Source of the DNA: an uncultured Collinsella sp.
GTDB lineage: Bacteria > Actinomycetota > Coriobacteriia > Coriobacteriales > Coriobacteriaceae
Length of the DNA: 17,645 bases
Reading direction: 5' to 3'
Assembly: GCA_958405195.1 (NCBI GenBank)
Contig: CATYDM010000042.1
Coordinates: forward strand, 1 to 17,645
Position numbers and translations under genes: made by a program
Shown: positions 1 through 6,873 of the stretch, one piece after another
Layout: the number at the start of each line of letters is the position of its first letter
Numbering within the stretch: the first letter of the stretch is position 1
The notes under the pieces: model-generated
What the model saw: only the letters and a program-made list of their open reading frames with translations
Database searches by the model: none
Told to the model about the DNA's origin: nothing

Positions 1-9
1 GGTTTAAAG

Positions 10-28
10 CTGGCCGCTGCGCGGCCAG
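10..28. terminator. GC hairpin at left edge, possible terminator
   Basis: An 8-bp perfect stem (CTGGCCGC / GCGGCCAG) closes a 3-nt loop. On the minus strand it is followed by CTTTAAACC, a poor T-tract. It could be a second, weaker terminator behind the strong hairpin at 51-79, or belong to a gene beyond the window edge. Confidence 0.35.
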
Positions 29-46
29 CGGACTAAAGTCTTGAAC

Positions 47-79
47 AAAAGGGCGGCCGAGAACGCGTCTCGGCCGCCC
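47..79 (-). terminator. Intrinsic terminator of the 337-aa membrane protein gene
   Basis: A 12-bp perfect stem (GGGCGGCCGAGA, 51-62, with its complement at 68-79) and a 5-nt loop are followed on the minus strand by TTTTGTT. It lies 37 nt beyond the stop codon of the membrane-protein gene, in the right orientation to end that transcript. Confidence 0.8.
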
Positions 80-115
80 TTCAGCGGTGTGCCCCGGTAT
101 TTGCAGCTGTTTTAG

Positions 116-1129
116 CTACACGGACTGCCCACCCTTCTTGGCATGCTTGGACGGAGCACTCAGAAAGCGACCCGTCAGATAGTTCGCCGGCCCGGAAATA
201 TCAATCCCCAACAGTGTGTGCCCCAGCCACAAAAACGCCGCGAGCACCAGCAATGGGATCACGCATGAGGTCACGATCATCACGATAACGCCTTCGATCA
301 GATCGGTCACTTGCTGCACAATTTCATCGGTCATCTGCTTGACGCCGCTGGTCACCGACGTAACGAGACCCGAGGCGCCGTCGGCAAGCTGCTCAAGCAC
401 ATTCTTGGACTCTGTGGACTCGGTCTTTTTCTTGCTTGCTTTGGAGCTGTCGCTATCTGCCGCACCCGCAGCGTCGGCCGCCTTTTGCTCGGCCGCCTCG
501 ATGCTCACTCGATACGTTTCGTCGACCTTTTGCGACACCCATACGCTTGCAGGCACCAAGGCCATTCCGATCATGGCGACCACCAGCACGCGCGTCGCCA
601 CACGGCGCAGGACGGCGCTCGTACTCCAGCGTCCGTGAATACCAAGCGACACTGCAAAGAGCACCAGCGCAAACGGGATCAGGATGCCCAAGCCAACCGA
701 CCACAAAATCGTGAGCAAATATTTCTCTAGGTAGAGCACGGCAAGCACGATACCAAGGTTGCCTGAAAGCTGTGCGAGCTGCTCGGCAACCGGCGTTCCC
801 GTATCACCCGGCAGCGCAGTGATACCCGCAGATAGGGCGACGCACGAGGTCGTGAGCGCCAAAACATTGCCCTTCTTTTGATCGATGACCTCAATGGTGG
901 AGTCCCAGGTCTTGGTATCGGCAAAATGCGGACGAGCTACAAAGCCCGACAACAGCGCTAGTACCACGAGCGCAACGATAAAGCCAATCTGCAGTTTTTT
1001 GTTTGCGCACACGACATCGGACAGACTGGGCTGCAGCTCGGTTACCGTCGTATGCTCGGTTATCTGGACAGGACGCCCATGAGCCATCTCGTGCGCGTCT
1101 CTTTTTTGTATTGACCCGTTATCCGGCAT
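116..1129 (-). CDS. Multi-pass membrane protein of unknown function (337 aa)
   Basis: I do not recognise a family. The protein has a hydrophilic N-terminus of about 45 residues, then hydrophobic stretches near residues 46-66, 88-106, 122-167 (long enough for two passes), 181-200 and 283-310. This suggests five or six membrane spans. Between the last two lies a polar Ala/Ser/Lys-rich segment (about 205-245) and an amphipathic stretch rich in Val, Thr and Gln (about 246-282), possibly coiled or surface-associated. The C-terminus is basic (KHAKKGG). There is no obvious catalytic motif and no cleavable signal peptide. The start is well supported: GAGGAGGT stands 6 nt before the ATG. It has its own terminator at 47-79 and a repeat-filled gap separates it from the PTS gene upstream, so it is probably a separate transcription unit with no evident link to sugar uptake. 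Confidence 0.85.
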   Translation of the reverse strand: MPDNGSIQKRDAHEMAHGRPVQITEHTTVTELQPSLSDVVCANKKLQIGFIVALVVLALLSGFVARPHFADTKTWDSTIEVIDQKKGNVLALTTSCVALSAGITALPGDTGTPVAEQLAQLSGNLGIVLAVLYLEKYLLTILWSVGLGILIPFALVLFAVSLGIHGRWSTSAVLRRVATRVLVVAMIGMALVPASVWVSQKVDETYRVSIEAAEQKAADAAGAADSDSSKASKKKTESTESKNVLEQLADGASGLVTSVTSGVKQMTDEIVQQVTDLIEGVIVMIVTSCVIPLLVLAAFLWLGHTLLGIDISGPANYLTGRFLSAPSKHAKKGGQSV

Positions 1130-1220
1130 TTGGATACCTCCTCAGTCCGGCGTTTAATGCGAAAGGAAGTATACCCACCGAGCAAAAATCGAACGGGAGG
1201 ACGAACGGAGCGCACCAAGA

Positions 1221-1265
1221 CTGCCCCCCAACGACTAGTCGTTTAAGAACGTCCCCAATGACTGT
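1221..1265. repeat. Short palindromic intergenic repeat (REP-like)
   Basis: Contains the perfect 14-bp palindrome AACGACTAGTCGTT (1230-1243), flanked by GACTGCCCCCC-like and GTCCCCAATGACTGTC-like arms. Read on the minus strand it has the form ATTGGGGACG...CGACTAGTCG...GGGGGGCAGTC, that is, roughly symmetric GGGGAC-type arms around a central CTAG. This architecture is typical of dispersed intergenic palindromes. Copy number cannot be judged from one window. Confidence 0.4.
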
Positions 1266-1275
1266 CTCGGGATGA

Positions 1276-1340
1276 GTTGCGGTGGAATAGGGATTGTTTT
1301 GCGCCCGCCGGCCCCTATTCAGTCCCCATTTCACCGCAAC
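1276..1340. repeat. Two-part inverted repeat, 65 bp
   Basis: The outer arms GTTGCGGTG (1276-1284) and CACCGCAAC (1332-1340) are perfect complements. An inner 8-bp stem (GAATAGGG, 1285-1292, with CCCTATTC, 1313-1320) stacks directly on the left outer arm. On the right an 11-nt bulge (1321-1331) separates the two. There is no T-tract, so it looks like a mobile or REP-type palindrome rather than a terminator. Confidence 0.55.
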
Positions 1341-1354
1341 TTGGAGGAGGACAG

Positions 1355-1388
1355 AAAAAGCCCTGTCGCGGGTAGCGGCAGAGCTTTT
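1355..1388 (-). terminator. Intrinsic terminator of the PTS IIA gene
   Basis: On the minus strand AGCTCTGCCGC pairs with GCGACAGGGCT (one mismatch, one G-U) around a TACCC loop, and TTTTT follows. It lies 27 nt after the IIA stop codon. Confidence 0.8.
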
Positions 1389-1415
1389 GGAAGGGGACTT
1401 GGTTGTGAGGGCTCG

Positions 1416-1754
1416 TTAGGCGAGCTTGGCCTCGAGCTCGGCGATACGCTTGTAGGCATCGATGGTAAAGCGGGTCTGCTTCTCCAGGATCATAGTGGTC
1501 ATGAGAGTGTCCTGAGCGTGAGCCATGATGAAGGTCATCTCCATCTCGCCACCGCCGGCCTCCTGCGAAAGCAGTTTGGTCTGCGTGTCGTGGGCACCGA
1601 TGAGCGCATCGCTGGCATCCTTGTGCAGCTGTTCGGCCTTCTCAAAGTCACCCTCGCGAGCAGCATCGAGCGCTGCAAGCAGATCGGTCTGGGCGTCACC
1701 TGCGTATGCGACGATCTCGAATCCAACCATCGAGATTTCTTCTTTGGTTGCCAT
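1416..1754 (-). CDS. lacF: PTS lactose/cellobiose-family EIIA
   Basis: Cytoplasmic phosphocarrier of the lactose/cellobiose PTS family. It takes phosphate from HPr-P on a histidine and passes it to the cysteine of a IIB domain. At 112 aa it has the usual family length and is entirely helical in character. The active-site motif is visible as MAHAQDTLMTT, with the phosphorylated His at residue 79 and the metal-binding Asp of the trimer at residue 82, as in LacF/ChbA proteins. The start is supported by AAAGGAA about 8 nt upstream. It is the only IIA in the window although three IICB permeases follow, so it probably serves all of them. It has its own promoter and carries the 32-bp tandem box that is shared with the cassette promoters. 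LacF is favoured over ChbA because the neighbouring permeases are fused IICB proteins like LacE and the hydrolases are LacG-like. Confidence 0.93.
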   Translation of the reverse strand: MATKEEISMVGFEIVAYAGDAQTDLLAALDAAREGDFEKAEQLHKDASDALIGAHDTQTKLLSQEAGGGEMEMTFIMAHAQDTLMTTMILEKQTRFTIDAYKRIAELEAKLA

Positions 1755-1832
1755 ATTGCGTTCCTTTCACATATGAACCAATGGAGAGCATCGCGTCCGG
1801 GCATACGCGCTGCGTTGTGTATGACAGAAACA

Positions 1833-1862
1833 ATAATATTCAAACAAAAAAGAACAGCGCAA
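1833..1862 (-). promoter_or_regulatory. Probable sigma-70 type promoter of the IIA gene
   Basis: Minus strand: -35 TTGCGC (1857-1862), 18-bp spacer, -10 TATTAT (1833-1838). It sits about 80 nt upstream of the IIA start codon. The tandem ACCGTTCA box begins 15 bp upstream of the -35, a typical activator position. Confidence 0.5.
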
Positions 1863-1877
1863 AACGTAATTTCGAAC

Positions 1878-1909
1878 TATGAACGGTCACTTTTCGCCCG
1901 TGAACGGTT
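1878..1909 (-). promoter_or_regulatory. 32-bp tandem regulatory box, IIA copy
   Basis: Read on the minus strand, AACCGTTCACG (from 1909) is followed 21 bp later by ACCGTTCATA (1887-1878). A weaker third repeat, ATTGTTCAGA (1929-1920), lies a further 21 bp upstream. The box aligns without gaps to boxes at 3064-3095, 8024-8055 and 13048-13079. Direct repeats two helical turns apart suggest an activator or a regulator that binds one face of the DNA. Confidence 0.65.
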
Positions 1910-1943
1910 TTTAAACCAATCTGAACAATATCGAACACAATTA

Positions 1944-1965
1944 GCGGCAACCCAAACAGGGCCGC
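1944..1965 (-). terminator. Weak hairpin after the first LacI gene
   Basis: GCGGC and GCCGC pair, with CC/GG extending the stem, just past the LacI stop codon. The following TAATTGTG is a poor T-tract, so termination would be leaky and some LacI transcripts could run on into the IIA gene. Confidence 0.3.
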
Positions 1966-1968
1966 ACC

Positions 1969-2973
1969 CTAGCGCAAATCGCGCACCGTATCGCCCTCTA
2001 CGAGCACACCGGGGATCAGCATGTGCTCCACGCCAGACGCACCCCCATCAGCGCCGGCAATCTTGTCGACCGCCCACATGCCGACGCGCTTGTTGTCAAA
2101 GCGCACCGTGGTCAGGCGACGGTCGGGCACGATATCGCCCAGGCTGTCATCAACACCCACCACGCTCACGTCCTCGGGCACACGCCTTCCGCACGACTCG
2201 AGCCCGCGAATGCAGCCGTAGGCCATGGCATCGTTGGAAGCATAAATGGCCGTACAGGTCGGATCTTCCGCCAGAGCCTGACCGGCAGCATATCCGCTCT
2301 GTGCCGTCCAATCCCCACGGACGAGTCGCGGCGGTTCAATACCATGCGCGCGCAATGTCTCGCGCCAGCCTTCCTCGCGCCGCATGCCCGAAAGCGAGCG
2401 CTCGGGACACGAGATAAAGTGCACGGTTTTGTGCCCCCGCCCCAGCAAGTACTCGACCACCTGGCGCGAGCAATCGAACTGGTCGTTATCGACCGTTGAA
2501 CAGAGCGGGTGCTCCAGCATCGTAACGAGCACCGTCTGCATGCCGGGCAGCGGCTCGAAGGTGCCAAAGTCCGCCGGCATGCGATTCATGATCACGACCA
2601 TGCCATCCACCGGCAGCGCGCTCATGCGCGACGATGCGCTCTCGAGGGTATAGGGATGTCCATCTACTTTAGTGAGGGTGATGGCATAGCCATGTTTGTC
2701 GGCCGCGGCGGCAAAGCCCTCCATACGGTCGAGGTTGCCGGTACCGGTAATGTTGAACATGGCGACGCCGACGGTCTTAAACTTGCCACGGCGCAGCGAT
2801 CGACCGGCGAAATTGGGGCGATACCCCAGCTCGCGCATGGCGGCACGCACGCGTTCCTTGGTCTCGGGGCGCACACTGGGCGAATCGTGCACGGTGCGCG
2901 AGACCGTCTGCTCCGAGACGCCCGCGAGGCGCGCCACGTCTTTGACGGATACCGATTTTTTAACAGCGGCCAT
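1969..2973 (-). CDS. LacI-family transcriptional regulator, cassette 1
   Basis: A 334-residue regulator, the normal length for LacI/GalR proteins. An N-terminal helix-turn-helix (about 10-30, recognition helix around VSEQTVSRTV) and hinge (YRPNFAGRSL, about 52-61) precede a periplasmic-binding-protein-like effector domain (about 67-330). That domain has the expected GRGHKTVHFI, ASNDAMAYG and SVVGVDDS motifs. It diverges from the cassette-1 IICB gene and most likely represses it, with a phosphorylated or free sugar as inducer. The ligand cannot be read from sequence. The start is ATG with only a weak GAAAGA upstream; it matches the normal spacing to the HTH. The two recognition-helix residues that set operator choice in this family are Glu-Gln here, unlike the paralogues in cassettes 2 and 3. 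Confidence 0.92.
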   Translation of the reverse strand: MAAVKKSVSVKDVARLAGVSEQTVSRTVHDSPSVRPETKERVRAAMRELGYRPNFAGRSLRRGKFKTVGVAMFNITGTGNLDRMEGFAAAADKHGYAITLTKVDGHPYTLESASSRMSALPVDGMVVIMNRMPADFGTFEPLPGMQTVLVTMLEHPLCSTVDNDQFDCSRQVVEYLLGRGHKTVHFISCPERSLSGMRREEGWRETLRAHGIEPPRLVRGDWTAQSGYAAGQALAEDPTCTAIYASNDAMAYGCIRGLESCGRRVPEDVSVVGVDDSLGDIVPDRRLTTVRFDNKRVGMWAVDKIAGADGGASGVEHMLIPGVLVEGDTVRDLR

Positions 2974-3063
2974 AGGTCGATCTTTCTATGTCAACGATGC
3001 CATTGGTGGCACCTTGCGCAGTCATTTTTAACGCCTTCAAGTATATCCAACGCCTCCCCCACC

Positions 3064-3095
3064 ATACGTTCACCACCCAAAACCTACCGTTCACC
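3064..3095 (+). promoter_or_regulatory. 32-bp tandem regulatory box, cassette 1 copy
   Basis: TACGTTCACC (3065-3074) and ACCGTTCACC (3086-3095) are direct repeats spaced by exactly 21 bp, in register with the boxes at the IIA gene and cassettes 2 and 3. It lies about 235 bp before the IICB start and 90-120 bp before the divergent LacI start, so either gene could be the target. Confidence 0.6.
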
Positions 3096-3130
3096 GACAT
3101 TTTTGCTTCCCCGAACGGCTTTTGTCGCCC

Positions 3131-3149
3131 AAATGTTAACGTTGCCATT
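3131..3149. promoter_or_regulatory. LacI-type operator, cassette 1 distal copy
   Basis: AAATGTTAACGTTGCCATT is a partial palindrome (ATG..AACGTT..CAT) with the central CpG usual for LacI/GalR/CcpA operators. It also fits the general TGNNANCGNTNNCA pattern of that family. Confidence 0.6.
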
Positions 3150-3251
3150 GTGCAAACACAGAGCCACCGGGCGGCTCAAACGTTTACGCGTAAGGAATCG
3201 ACGGTTCGCAGGCACAGGAACCACCGGTTCGCTTCTTTTTTTGTGTCACAA

Positions 3252-3270
3252 AATGGCAACGTCAACATTT
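3252..3270. promoter_or_regulatory. LacI-type operator, cassette 1 proximal copy
   Basis: Its reverse complement, AAATGTTGACGTTGCCATT, differs from the distal copy at one position. The two centres are about 121 bp apart, which would allow looping by a tetramer or independent control of the two divergent promoters. Confidence 0.6.
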
Positions 3271-3330
3271 TGGCAACCGAATGTCAAAAGCTACCATCGT
3301 TGCTAACCCACCGACTCTTAGGAGCTTTGC

Positions 3331-5106
3331 ATGGAGCAACTCATCGCCATCATCGAAAAGGGCCAGCCCTTTTTCAACGCGATCGCCCGCAACAAGTACC
3401 TCAAGGCGATCCGCGACGGCTTTATCTCCGTCATCCCCATCATCATCTTCTCGTCCATCTTCTGCCTGGTAGCCTCGGTCCCCAACATCTGGGGTTTCTA
3501 CTGGCCCGATGACATCAACAACGCTCTGTGGAAGTGCTACAACTACTCCATGGGCATCCTGGCCATCGCCTGCGCCGCCACCACGGCCAAGCACTTCGCC
3601 GACGCTCAGAACCGCGACCTGCCCAAGAATAACCAGATTAACTTTATCTCATGCATGTGCGCGGCCATCATCGGCTTCTTGCTCCTTTCGAGCGACACGG
3701 TCGCCACGGACGCCGCCAGCGGCTTCAACACCACCTACCTTGGTTCCAAGGGCCTGCTGACCGCCTTCATCGCTGCGTTTGTGACCGGCATCATCTACAA
3801 GTTCTTCATTAAGCGCAACATCACCGTCAAGATGCCCGAGCAGGTTCCGCCCAACATCTCGCAGACCTTCAAGGACATCATCCCCTTCTCCGTCTGCATC
3901 ACCGTCTTTTGGGTTTTTGACATCGTCTTCCGCGCTGCTTTTGGCTTCTGCTTTGCCCAGGGCGTCATCCAAGTGTTCCAGCCCCTGTTCACCGCTGCCG
4001 ATGGCTACATCGGCCTCGCTGTGATCTACGGCGCCATGAGCCTGTTCTGGTTCGTGGGCGTCCACGGCCCCTCGATCGTCGAGCCGGCCATCGCCGCCGC
4101 TCTCGTTGCCAACATGACCGACAACCTAGCTGCGTTCCAGGCTGGCCAGCACGCTTCCGCTGTCCTGACCCAGGGTGCCCAGTACTTCGTCGTCTGCATG
4201 GGCGGCACCGGTGCCACACTCGTCCTGGTCTTTATGTTCTGCTTCCTAGCCAAGTCCCAGGAGATGCGCGCCGTCGGTAAGGCCGCCATCGTCCCCGTCT
4301 GCTTTGCCGTCAACGAGCCGCTGCTGTTCGCCGCGCCCATCGTGCTCAACCCCGTCTTCTTTGTCCCGTTTGTCTTTGCCCCGATCGCCAACATCTGGAT
4401 CCTCAAGATCTTTATCGACTTCTTGGGCATGAACGGCTTTATGTACACGCTGCCTTGGACCGTCCCCGGCCCCATCGGCACCATCATGGGCCTGGGCTTC
4501 CAGCCGCTCGCCTTTGTGATGCTCGCCCTTATCCTGGTCGTCGACTTCGTTCTGTACTACCCGTTCTTCCGTGCCTACGACGCCCAGAAGTGCGCCGAGG
4601 AGGCCGAGATTTCCCAGGAGGAGCTCGCCGCCAAGAACGCCGAGAAGGCCGCCAAGCTCAACGATGCCTTCCAGGGCAAGGCTGACGCCAAGAGCGTTGC
4701 CGCCGGCGCTGCTGCCGAGGCCGTGAAGGCCGACGCCCCCGCCGCTCCCGCCGCTGTCGCCACTGAGGCAACGACCGCCAGCGACCTCAACGGCAAGCGC
4801 GTACTCGTACTCTGCCAGGGTGGCGGAACCTCGGGCCTGCTCGCCAACGCGCTGGCCAAGGCCGCCAAGGAGCGCGGCATCAATCTTGAGACCGCTGCCG
4901 AGGCATATGGTAACCACGTCGACATGCTCCCCGACTTTGACCTGGTCGTCCTGGCCCCGCAGGCTGCCAGCTACTTGGCCGACCTGCAGAAGGACTGCGA
5001 GCGCGTGGGCAACAAGTGCGTCGCCTGTCGCGGTAAGCAGTACATCGAGCTCTCCCAGAACGGCGATAAGTCTCTCGCCTTCGTCTCCGAGCAGCTTTCG
5101 AAGTAA
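3331..5106 (+). CDS. lacE: PTS lactose-type EIICB permease, cassette 1
   Basis: Membrane transporter that imports and 6-phosphorylates a beta-galactoside/beta-glucoside. The 591-residue protein is a fused EIICB: an N-terminal amphipathic segment (IEKGQPFF), about ten membrane spans forming IIC (about 25-425), an Ala-rich linker (about 430-485) and a cytoplasmic IIB domain (about 488-591). The IIC signatures GVHGPSIVEPAI (His 245) and NEPLLFAAP (Glu 329) are present. IIB has the phosphocysteine loop LCQGGGTSG with Cys 495. Wording such as NRDLPKNNQINF and PPNISQTFKDIIPF closely resembles lactococcal/staphylococcal LacE (about 570 aa), more than the paralogues in cassettes 2 and 3 do. There is no IIA domain, so it needs the product of 1416-1754. 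A TAGGAG ribosome-binding site stands 8 nt before the start. The GH1 gene follows 66 bp downstream. Confidence 0.93.
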   Translation: MEQLIAIIEKGQPFFNAIARNKYLKAIRDGFISVIPIIIFSSIFCLVASVPNIWGFYWPDDINNALWKCYNYSMGILAIACAATTAKHFADAQNRDLPKNNQINFISCMCAAIIGFLLLSSDTVATDAASGFNTTYLGSKGLLTAFIAAFVTGIIYKFFIKRNITVKMPEQVPPNISQTFKDIIPFSVCITVFWVFDIVFRAAFGFCFAQGVIQVFQPLFTAADGYIGLAVIYGAMSLFWFVGVHGPSIVEPAIAAALVANMTDNLAAFQAGQHASAVLTQGAQYFVVCMGGTGATLVLVFMFCFLAKSQEMRAVGKAAIVPVCFAVNEPLLFAAPIVLNPVFFVPFVFAPIANIWILKIFIDFLGMNGFMYTLPWTVPGPIGTIMGLGFQPLAFVMLALILVVDFVLYYPFFRAYDAQKCAEEAEISQEELAAKNAEKAAKLNDAFQGKADAKSVAAGAAAEAVKADAPAAPAAVATEATTASDLNGKRVLVLCQGGGTSGLLANALAKAAKERGINLETAAEAYGNHVDMLPDFDLVVLAPQAASYLADLQKDCERVGNKCVACRGKQYIELSQNGDKSLAFVSEQLSK

Positions 5107-5115
5107 GTAACGCTC

Positions 5116-5149
5116 AGGGCCAGCCGACCATCCACAGCCGGCTGGCCCT
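5116..5149 (+). terminator. Intercistronic hairpin between IICB and GH1
   Basis: An 11-bp perfect stem (AGGGCCAGCCG / CGGCTGGCCCT) has a 12-nt loop and only a weak T-rich tail (TCGATTT). It is probably a transcript-stabilising or partial-terminator element that sets the permease-to-hydrolase ratio, not a full stop. Confidence 0.5.
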
Positions 5150-5172
5150 TCGATTTAGACGATTGGATCATC

Positions 5173-6612
5173 ATGTCCGTTAACCCTGCTAGCGTCACCA
5201 ACCCGCCCGCGCAGTTTCCCGAGGACTTTGTCTTTGGCGGCGCCACCGCTGCCTACCAGGTAGAGGGCGAGACCCGCACCCACGGTAAGGGCAAGGTTGC
5301 CTGGGACGACTTCCTGGAGGCCCAGGGGCGCTTCTCCCCCGATCCCGCTTCGGACTTCTACAACCAGTACCCCGTCGACTTGGAGCTGTGCGAGGAGTTC
5401 GGTATCAACGGCATCCGCCTCTCCATCGCCTGGAGCCGCATCTTCCCCAACGGTACCGGCGAAATCAACCCCGAGGGTGTCCAGTTCTACCACGACCTCT
5501 TCGCCGAGTGCCACAAGCACCACGTTGAGCCGTTTGTCACGCTGCATCACTTCGATACGCCGCTTCCCCTCTTTGAGAAGGGCGACTTCCTCAACCGCGA
5601 GACCATCGACGCCTTTGTGGACTTTGCCACCTTCTGCTTTAAGGAGTACGCCGACCAGGTAACCTACTGGTTCACCTTTAACGAGATCTGGGCCGACGCC
5701 TCCAACACCTACATTGAGGGCACCTTCCCCGGTGGCGTCAAGGCGCATCTGGCCGAGGCCTTCCAGTGCGAGCACAACATGATGCTCGCCCACGCCAAGG
5801 CCGTGCTGGCCTTCCACAACGGCGGCTTTAAGGGCAAGATCGGCGTCATTCAGTCGCTGGAGTTTAAGTATCCGCTCAACGAGAACGACCCCGCCGACAT
5901 CAAAGCCGCCAACAACGAGCACGTGCTGCAGAACCAGTTTCTGCTCGACGCCACCTTCCGCGGCGACTATGCCCCCGACACCCTCGAGTGCGCCAACCGC
6001 CTGGCTGCCGTCTCAGGCGGCACCATCGAGATCCTGGACGAGGACCTCGAGATTATGCGCGAGGCCGCGCTCTACAACGACTACCTGGGCGTTAACAACT
6101 ACCAGTGCCGCTTCTTGAAGGCTTACGATGGCGAGAACGACCTGCACCACAACGGTACGGGCGAGAAGGGCACCGGCCGCTGGCGCGTTAAGGGTATTGG
6201 CGAGCATGTGAACAAGCCTGGTATCCCCACCACCGACTGGGACTGGATCATCTATCCCGAGGGCCTGTTCGATCTGCTCGTCTACATTAAGCAGCGCTAC
6301 CCCAACTACAAGCAGATCTTCATCACCGAGAACGGCATGGGCTACAAGGACCCCTACAAGGACGGTTTTGTGGACGACCAGCCGCGCATCGACTACATCG
6401 AGCAGCACCTGCGCTGGTTGCTCAAGGCCATGGAGGTTGGCGTCAACGTAGGCGGCTACTTCCTGTGGAGCCTGCAGGATCAGTTCTCCTGGACCAATGG
6501 CTACAACAAGCGTTACGGCTTCTTCTACGTTGACTTTGAAACCCAAAAGCGCACGCCCAAGGCAAGCGCATACTGGTATAAGCACGTGGCGCAGACCCGT
6601 CGTCTGGACTAG
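5173..6612 (+). CDS. lacG: 6-phospho-beta-galactosidase (GH1), cassette 1
   Basis: Cytoplasmic glycoside hydrolase family 1 enzyme that splits the 6-phosphorylated disaccharide delivered by the PTS. The 479 residues span a full TIM barrel. Visible features are FVFGGATAAYQVEG near the N-terminus, LHHFDTP, the acid/base Glu 171 in FTFNEI and the nucleophile Glu 386 in ITENG. The phosphate-binding set in SWTNGYNKRYG is Ser 439, Lys 446 and Tyr 448. With a constant offset of 11 these match LacG residues 160, 375, 428, 435 and 437, and the Trp after the serine is the residue linked to galactoside preference in LacG. The activity is therefore called 6-phospho-beta-galactosidase, although 6-phospho-beta-glucosidase or mixed activity cannot be excluded. 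The ribosome-binding site is weak (GGA 5 nt before ATG). A good terminator follows. Confidence 0.93.
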   Translation: MSVNPASVTNPPAQFPEDFVFGGATAAYQVEGETRTHGKGKVAWDDFLEAQGRFSPDPASDFYNQYPVDLELCEEFGINGIRLSIAWSRIFPNGTGEINPEGVQFYHDLFAECHKHHVEPFVTLHHFDTPLPLFEKGDFLNRETIDAFVDFATFCFKEYADQVTYWFTFNEIWADASNTYIEGTFPGGVKAHLAEAFQCEHNMMLAHAKAVLAFHNGGFKGKIGVIQSLEFKYPLNENDPADIKAANNEHVLQNQFLLDATFRGDYAPDTLECANRLAAVSGGTIEILDEDLEIMREAALYNDYLGVNNYQCRFLKAYDGENDLHHNGTGEKGTGRWRVKGIGEHVNKPGIPTTDWDWIIYPEGLFDLLVYIKQRYPNYKQIFITENGMGYKDPYKDGFVDDQPRIDYIEQHLRWLLKAMEVGVNVGGYFLWSLQDQFSWTNGYNKRYGFFYVDFETQKRTPKASAYWYKHVAQTRRLD

Positions 6613-6659
6613 CGGCTGGCGGGGTCGCCTGCCCACATAACCTGTCCCCATTTCTCAGC

Positions 6660-6701
6660 CGGGGGCGGCACGTCACACGGCGCGCCGCCCCCGACCTTTT
6701 T
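6660..6701 (+). terminator. Terminator of the cassette 1 operon
   Basis: A 10-bp GC stem (CGGGGGCGGC, 6660-6669, with 6684-6693) is followed by ACCTTTTTGTT. A second hairpin (CCGACCT, 6691-6697, with AGGTCGG, 6706-6712) overlaps its 3' arm by three bases and encloses the T-tract, so the two structures compete. Confidence 0.75.
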
Positions 6702-6717
6702 GTTCAGGTCGGAAGCC

Positions 6718-6782
6718 GTTCGTCTCAATCTGTAACATCTAGCTGAGTTTTTTGGTCCTAGCTGTTACAGATTGAGACGAAC
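6718..6782. repeat. Palindromic element, class A, copy 1
   Basis: Perfect 20-bp arms (left 6718-6737 starting GTTCGTCTC, right 6763-6782 ending GAGACGAAC) are extended inward, past one mismatch, by CTAG/CTAG. The loop contains GTTTTTTGG. It lies in the convergent gap between GH1 and LacI and is not followed by a T-tract on either strand. Confidence 0.85.
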
Positions 6783-6801
6783 AGGATTGCTCTTTCCGAA
6801 G

Positions 6802-6863
6802 AATCTAAATCTGTAACACGTAGCCCGCTTTTGACCGTCTACCTGTTACAAATCGAGACAAAC
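6802..6863. repeat. Palindromic element, class B, copy 1
   Basis: Shares the CTGTAACA / TGTTACA core with class A. Its inner stem is GTAG/CTAC and its loop CCCGCTTTTGACCGT. The left outer arm (AATCTAAAT) is not fully complementary to the right (AATCGAGAC). It ends 10 bp from the stop codon of the cassette 2 LacI gene. Confidence 0.75.
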
Positions 6864-6873
6864 GGAGTAGGAC

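Larger units (their letters stand above)
1130..1415. other. Gene-free gap with palindromic repeats
   Basis: About 290 bp between two minus-strand genes. No convincing coding frame is seen. It holds the ribosome-binding site of the membrane-protein gene, a 14-bp perfect palindrome (1230-1243), a long two-part inverted repeat (1276-1340) and the terminator of the PTS IIA gene (1355-1388). Confidence 0.7.
2974..3330. other. Divergent regulatory region, cassette 1
   Basis: A 357-bp gene-free stretch between the LacI and IICB start codons. It holds the 32-bp tandem box (3064-3095), two far-apart copies of the AATG-N10-CATT operator (3131-3149 and 3252-3270) and a weak promoter candidate (TTGGCA 3270-3275, 16 bp, TACCAT 3292-3297). 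No credible small ORF or RNA gene is seen. Confidence 0.7.

Noticed and set aside
1272..2417. A 381-codon plus-strand frame over the IIA and first LacI genes
   Set aside because: It is the complement of two well-supported genes and of their intergenic promoter; its Arg/Pro/His-rich composition is typical of a shadow frame.
3270..3297. A firm promoter call for cassette 1
   Set aside because: TTGGCA-16-TACCAT matches the consensus only loosely; it is mentioned as a candidate within the regulatory region, not listed as its own feature.
6718..6863. Palindromic elements as ordinary bidirectional terminators
   Set aside because: The T-runs lie in the loops, not after the stems, and separate canonical terminators precede each cluster.
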